The notes under the pieces are model-generated. The model saw nothing but the letters and a program-made list of their open reading frames with translations, was not told the DNA's origin and did not search any database. A DNA stretch of 64,000 nt from a virus. Positions 60,952 to 64,000 of the stretch are shown here, one piece after another. A program made the position numbers and the translations under genes. Each line of letters starts with the position of its first letter. The stretch's first letter is position 1. The stretch covers positions 124,001 through 188,000 of the IMG/VR virus record IMGVR_UViG_3300024239_000016; one strand, written 5' to 3'.

Positions 60952-60963
60952 AGACACAAACAC

Positions 60964-61000
60964 ACACATACCCGCCCCAATGGGGCGGGTATGTGTTTTA
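60964..61000. terminator. Long hairpin at a convergent junction
   Basis: 15-bp perfect stem ACACATACCCGCCCC / GGGGCGGGTATGTGT, loop AAT, followed by TTTATTA; between genes ending at 60951 (+) and 61001 (-). Confidence 0.8.
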
Positions 61001-61471
61001 TTACACCTGACAGGTAACGACCCACAGCGCATCGTTGTTTGATACTGGAACTTCATGTGTTTCCGCAACATGAAAGCGAATCGCATCCCCTGCCATCAGA
61101 GTATGAAGAGTGTCTTCGATGATGATCTGTTGATTATCGAAGAGAGCAATGGCTGTAATCACTCCTGTGCTCTGCTGTCTCTCTTTAAAGCTAACGATCT
61201 TATCCAGGAAGCCAGTGTTTGCATCATACCTAGTAAAATTACAGACAAAACTTTTCCTGATAAGTTCCTCAGGTAGCAGGGACTTAAACAATTCACGCTG
61301 AGCGTGTTTCCAATGATACCACTTTGAAAAATGATACTCAGAGATGCGTTCGCTTTCGTGCTCACCTACTCGAAAATAGTGATCTTTACTGAAGATAAAG
61401 GATACTTTCGAGCTGAGCTCCACTAGGGCTTTTACGCCCTGTTCTGATATAAATCCTCGTAGGGATTCCAT
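61001..61471 (-). CDS. Inactive 2OG-oxygenase-like (DSBH fold) protein
   Basis: 156 aa, ribosome site GAGGGAAAAAGG. Its second half parallels the neighbouring oxygenase: FTRYDANTGFLDKIVSFKER aligns with INRYKVGGFLCDHTDRQ, and GDAIRFHVAETHEVPVSNND aligns with GRMTIISDPFLVHGVAPVKS. The HxD iron pair is replaced by D-K-I-V, only the second His (H139) remains, and the 2OG-binding Arg is missing. It is therefore probably catalytically dead. It overlaps the active gene by 40 nt, so both are co-translated. Function unknown; a partner or regulator of the active enzyme is possible. Confidence 0.5.
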   Translation of the reverse strand: MESLRGFISEQGVKALVELSSKVSFIFSKDHYFRVGEHESERISEYHFSKWYHWKHAQRELFKSLLPEELIRKSFVCNFTRYDANTGFLDKIVSFKERQQSTGVITAIALFDNQQIIIEDTLHTLMAGDAIRFHVAETHEVPVSNNDALWVVTCQV

Positions 61472-61998
61472 CCTTTTTCCCTCTCATCCGCATAGATCGT
61501 GATAAAAACAAACCGCTCACTTTTCACCGGAGCGACGCCGTGCACAAGAAACGGATCACTGATGATAGTCATCCGGCCAGCGACGTCTGGAATCAGTCCT
61601 TCGCTAACTGGTCGTTTGGTGCGATCGTAATACCGCAAGCCGTCAACCTCGCTACTTTGTAACGGAATGATGGTATTGTGGACTGCGTTTTGGCGATCGG
61701 TGTGATCGCAAAGAAAACCACCTACCTTATAGCGATTAATTACTTGGGTACGAATAATCGCACCGGGTAACTGCGGAACGAGCGATTGTAGAAACTGTCG
61801 TTCATCTTCAGTAAGGACACGATCAAACAATAGGTCGTAATCGCACGCAGTGACCCCTACGCCACGCTCTGGAGCGATATTGGTAGAATGGACCCACTTC
61901 GATGGATTCTGACGATCTATCAGCTCTCTAACGGCTTTGATCTGATCGGCTGTCAGTACCCCGTCCTTAAATGATACGCCTGGGACCATGGAGTTCAT
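61432..61998 (-). CDS. 2-oxoglutarate/Fe(II)-dependent dioxygenase
   Basis: 188 aa from ATG 61998, chosen for AGGTGG 5 nt upstream; ATG 62040 is an alternative. The P4H-like double-stranded beta-helix is clear: YKVGGFLCDHTD (H99/D101), PLQ strand, GRMTIISDPFLVHGV (H153) and PVKSERFVFI (R162 for the 2-oxoglutarate carboxylate). Such enzymes hydroxylate protein or nucleic-acid substrates. Location between fibre-type genes and the putative dead paralogue suggests virion-protein or fibre modification (inference). Overlaps both neighbours. Confidence 0.8.
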   Translation of the reverse strand: MNSMVPGVSFKDGVLTADQIKAVRELIDRQNPSKWVHSTNIAPERGVGVTACDYDLLFDRVLTEDERQFLQSLVPQLPGAIIRTQVINRYKVGGFLCDHTDRQNAVHNTIIPLQSSEVDGLRYYDRTKRPVSEGLIPDVAGRMTIISDPFLVHGVAPVKSERFVFITIYADEREKGWNPYEDLYQNRA

Positions 61999-62542
61999 GT
62001 GCGCCACCTGCCATACGACGTTGGAGAAGTGTTTGATCATCCTTACGGGTACGGTAGTTCACGTCCTGGCGATCAATGTACGATTGCTTCCGAGTTTGGT
62101 TGTCGGTCTGAACCTGATCGATGAAAGAAATCATCTCCATCAGATCTTCTGGCACCTTTTCGGTGGGTAGCGAGCTGATCAGGGCCTTGCCGAGAATCAG
62201 AATTTGATCCTGGATTGAAAAGCGCCGCTCAATCTTCGCTTGTGCGGCAGCATCCATATCAACTTCACTGACCACCATCGGCTGAATTGCGATTGGTTCG
62301 ATTGTGAAATCATGGAGGTTGCCAATCACGCATTCCTTTTCGATATCCATTTCAACCTCGCGATAGTCAAAATAGGTCTTGTTCAACCATTCGCGCTGTT
62401 TCGGATGCGCAAGAACGATGACTGTGACGAACTCACCGGATTCGCGATTGAACTGAAGGGTAACTTCCTTGCGGTTCAGCTCGCTGCCAAGTTTCCCTGG
62501 ATCAACAATGGGAGCTGGCGTAGCTTGATTATCTTGAGTCAT
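61967..62542 (-). CDS. Hypothetical protein, possible tail-fibre assembly factor, 191 aa
   Basis: Ribosome site GAGGAGAGTTATAA. The N-terminus is disordered, the body is alpha/beta (VTLQFNRESGEFVTVIVLAH), then a helical C-terminus ending in basic RRMAGGAHELHGPRR. Lies directly downstream of the fibre-type gene, the usual place of fibre chaperones, but no family is recognised. Overlaps the oxygenase gene by 32 nt. Confidence 0.55.
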   Translation of the reverse strand: MTQDNQATPAPIVDPGKLGSELNRKEVTLQFNRESGEFVTVIVLAHPKQREWLNKTYFDYREVEMDIEKECVIGNLHDFTIEPIAIQPMVVSEVDMDAAAQAKIERRFSIQDQILILGKALISSLPTEKVPEDLMEMISFIDQVQTDNQTRKQSYIDRQDVNYRTRKDDQTLLQRRMAGGAHELHGPRRII

Positions 62543-62556
62543 TTATAACTCTCCTC

Positions 62557-63678
62557 TTAAAAGTAAATAAGGGTCCAATCCGAAGGATTTGGTCCGGTTC
62601 TCTTGTACGTTTCGCGCTGATAGATCGCAGTAGAACTAGCCGCGTTCCCGTAATAAACACTACTGGCGTATGTCAGTCGAGTCATAGTGACTCGTGTCCC
62701 TTCAGGAAAGTCCTGAAAGGTGGAATACATAGATGCCAGATCGCTTCCATGGTAATAGATGGGCTCATTCGCAGCAGCGATTTCAATATCCTTTTTCCAC
62801 CCAGTGAGTGTCAGATACATAACGGCCTGGGCTGGATCGAATCCACCAATCAACTGTTGTGGAGGAATGAGTCCATGGGTGATGTTCTCAGCATCTATTC
62901 CTCGACGAAGCTCATCGTAGACTATCTGCTGGGACACTCCGTCAAACAACACAGTGTCGTATGCTGTATGACCGTGGATCAAGAAATCTAGCAGTATCCG
63001 ATCGAATTCGGCAATTGAATATGTATCCAGTTGCAGAGATGTCAATCGATGTGGGTTGTTGTAATCGGCAATATGCTGATTAACCATCTGGATGGCTTGT
63101 GGTAGTCGCTCTTCAATAAAACGAAGTAGGGCATTGATTTTATCACGAATCAGCTCGTGATCTTCTTCATTACCGATCAGTAGCGCATGGGTTATCTTAT
63201 CGATTGCCCACGCCGCGTATTCCCAACCAAAACTACTTTCGTCAAATCTCAGCAAGTTGGTGATCGGCAGAACTTCTTCGACCGGCAGACTTCCACCATC
63301 AGTTATATCGTTGAAATCAGGTTGCAGTTCAGGAATAAACGTGCCCAGAATATCCGGGTATCGCGAATAGATACCGCCTACGAACTGGTATTCTTCAATA
63401 ACAACTTGCTCAGGGAGCGCGGAGTTAATGAAGATGATAAACAGCGCAGCTTCTTTAGCAGATTTGGCAGTTACTGTCTTCTCAATTTCTGCTAGAAAAA
63501 AGTCCTCACCTCTGATCAGCTCGCGGTTAGCGACAGGGTCTTTCATCTTCAAAGACTCTGCGTAGAAGACACCCATCAGTGGCATCACTACCCGATTTTG
63601 TGGGATCGTCACCGTTTCCTGGAGGGCTAAATAGGCCGCTTTTTCACCTGTGAAATCAGGAAATACTTTTATGCTCAT
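62557..63678 (-). CDS. Tail-fibre-type protein with a shared C-terminal domain
   Basis: 373 aa; the start is ATG 63678 with GGAGGCTAAAGAA. The N-terminal two thirds are helical and beta mixed (MSIKVFPDFTGEKAAYLALQ...). The last 90 residues (MYLTLTGWKKDIEI ... GTRVTMTRLTYASSVYYGNA ... PNPSDWTLIYF) match the C-terminal domain of the next gene on the same strand (63683-64000). This shared end domain is probably a receptor-binding tip or trimerisation domain. The gene is 14 nt upstream of the chaperone candidate. Confidence 0.6.
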   Translation of the reverse strand: MSIKVFPDFTGEKAAYLALQETVTIPQNRVVMPLMGVFYAESLKMKDPVANRELIRGEDFFLAEIEKTVTAKSAKEAALFIIFINSALPEQVVIEEYQFVGGIYSRYPDILGTFIPELQPDFNDITDGGSLPVEEVLPITNLLRFDESSFGWEYAAWAIDKITHALLIGNEEDHELIRDKINALLRFIEERLPQAIQMVNQHIADYNNPHRLTSLQLDTYSIAEFDRILLDFLIHGHTAYDTVLFDGVSQQIVYDELRRGIDAENITHGLIPPQQLIGGFDPAQAVMYLTLTGWKKDIEIAAANEPIYYHGSDLASMYSTFQDFPEGTRVTMTRLTYASSVYYGNAASSTAIYQRETYKRTGPNPSDWTLIYF

Positions 63679-63682
63679 TTCT

Positions 63683-64000
63683 TTAGCCTCCAGCCATTGT
63701 CCATGAATTTGGTAAGCCAACTTTCTTGATGACTTCTCGGCGTTGTGTATATCCGTAATTCACGCCGCCGTTACCCCAATCCTGGTAATGGCTATATGTA
63801 ATCAAGTAACTTGCTCGTGTGCCAACTGGGGCATCCGCGAGAGCTGCAATTACGCTGCTCTGATCCGAGAAACCCATGTAAATCGTGTCGGTGGATAGAG
63901 CCAGATTTTCGGGCTTAATCCAACCTTGCGATGTAAGGACATACTTCTCGACATCGGCGTCTGCTGGCAAGGCAGCCAGTACGGCTGGATTTACTAACCC
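63683..64000 (-). CDS. Tail-fibre-type protein, C-terminal end (truncated by window)
   Basis: The frame is open to the right window edge, so only about 105 C-terminal residues are visible. KYVLTSQGWIKPENLALSTD, then APVGTRASYLITYSHYQDWG and LPNSWTMAGG align with the C-terminus of the preceding protein in the same order. Probably a fibre or receptor-binding subunit. Ends 4 nt before the start codon of the next gene. Confidence 0.6.
   Translation of the reverse strand, partial: GLVNPAVLAALPADADVEKYVLTSQGWIKPENLALSTDTIYMGFSDQSSVIAALADAPVGTRASYLITYSHYQDWGNGGVNYGYTQRREVIKKVGLPNSWTMAGG

Noticed and set aside
1-64000. CRISPR arrays, insertion sequences, integrase, introns or inteins
   Set aside because: No regularly spaced repeats, no transposase or recombinase motifs, no LAGLIDADG/GIY-YIG/HNH genes seen.

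Overview
The window is a dense, intron-free piece of a large lytic tailed phage. It resembles the phiKZ group of jumbo phages (Chimalliviridae-like). It has 62 tightly packed genes on both strands, no tRNA or rRNA, almost no intergenic DNA (largest gap about 270 bp), and the hallmark proteins of that group. These are multisubunit RNA polymerase fragments encoded by separate genes, a phiKZ-gp120-like major capsid protein of about 744 residues, inner-head proteins with acidic pro-regions, a very large portal protein and a DnaB-type helicase. The order (RNAP beta C-term, beta-prime C-term, SF2 helicase, second beta-prime C-term, inner-head proteins, capsid, RNAP beta N-term, portal) parallels phiKZ as I remember it. 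The most abundant virion proteins use a GC-rich, CTG/AAG-dominated codon set, unlike their neighbours. This suggests a Pseudomonas- or Burkholderiales-like host, but that is inference.

Layout. 1-6.1 kb (+): end of an RNAP beta fragment, RNAP beta-prime C-terminal fragment, SF2 helicase, an oligoribonuclease (Orn) and two small genes. 6.2-8.9 kb (-): three genes of unknown function. 9.05-15.7 kb (+): small unknown genes, a second RNAP beta-prime-like fragment, a Pro/Ala-rich protein and a degenerate Nudix-like protein. 15.9-18.2 kb (-): family-B DNA polymerase exonuclease part. 18.2-22.1 kb (+): M48-like metallopeptidase and a large membrane-anchored protein. 22.2-26.2 kb (-): two likely baseplate/virion proteins. 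26.3-40.9 kb (+): virion proteins, two paralogous inner-head proteins, an HDOD-domain protein, tail/baseplate candidates and small genes. 41.0-43.1 kb (-): a short fibre-like protein and the DnaB-like helicase. 43.3-51.4 kb (+): capsid, probable RNAP beta N-terminal fragment and virion proteins. 51.5-54.3 kb (-): portal. 54.4-61 kb (+): virion proteins, RuvC-like resolvase, spanin-like pair, CYTH-like protein and a fibre-like protein with DUF285 repeats. 61-64 kb (-): a 2OG-Fe(II) oxygenase, its apparently dead partner, and tail-fibre-type proteins running off the end.

Transcription units are delimited by a striking set of long, nearly perfect hairpins (10-17 bp stems with tiny loops), one at nearly every operon end and at every convergent junction. 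Downstream of many of them lies a TCTATA/TCTATG-like element, including an 18-nt sequence present twice and two matching GTG-start leaders. These are candidate promoters for one of the phage's own RNA polymerases. The most notable cargo is Orn plus HDOD, the CYTH-like protein, the active/dead 2OG-oxygenase pair, and a DNA polymerase that stops before motif C.
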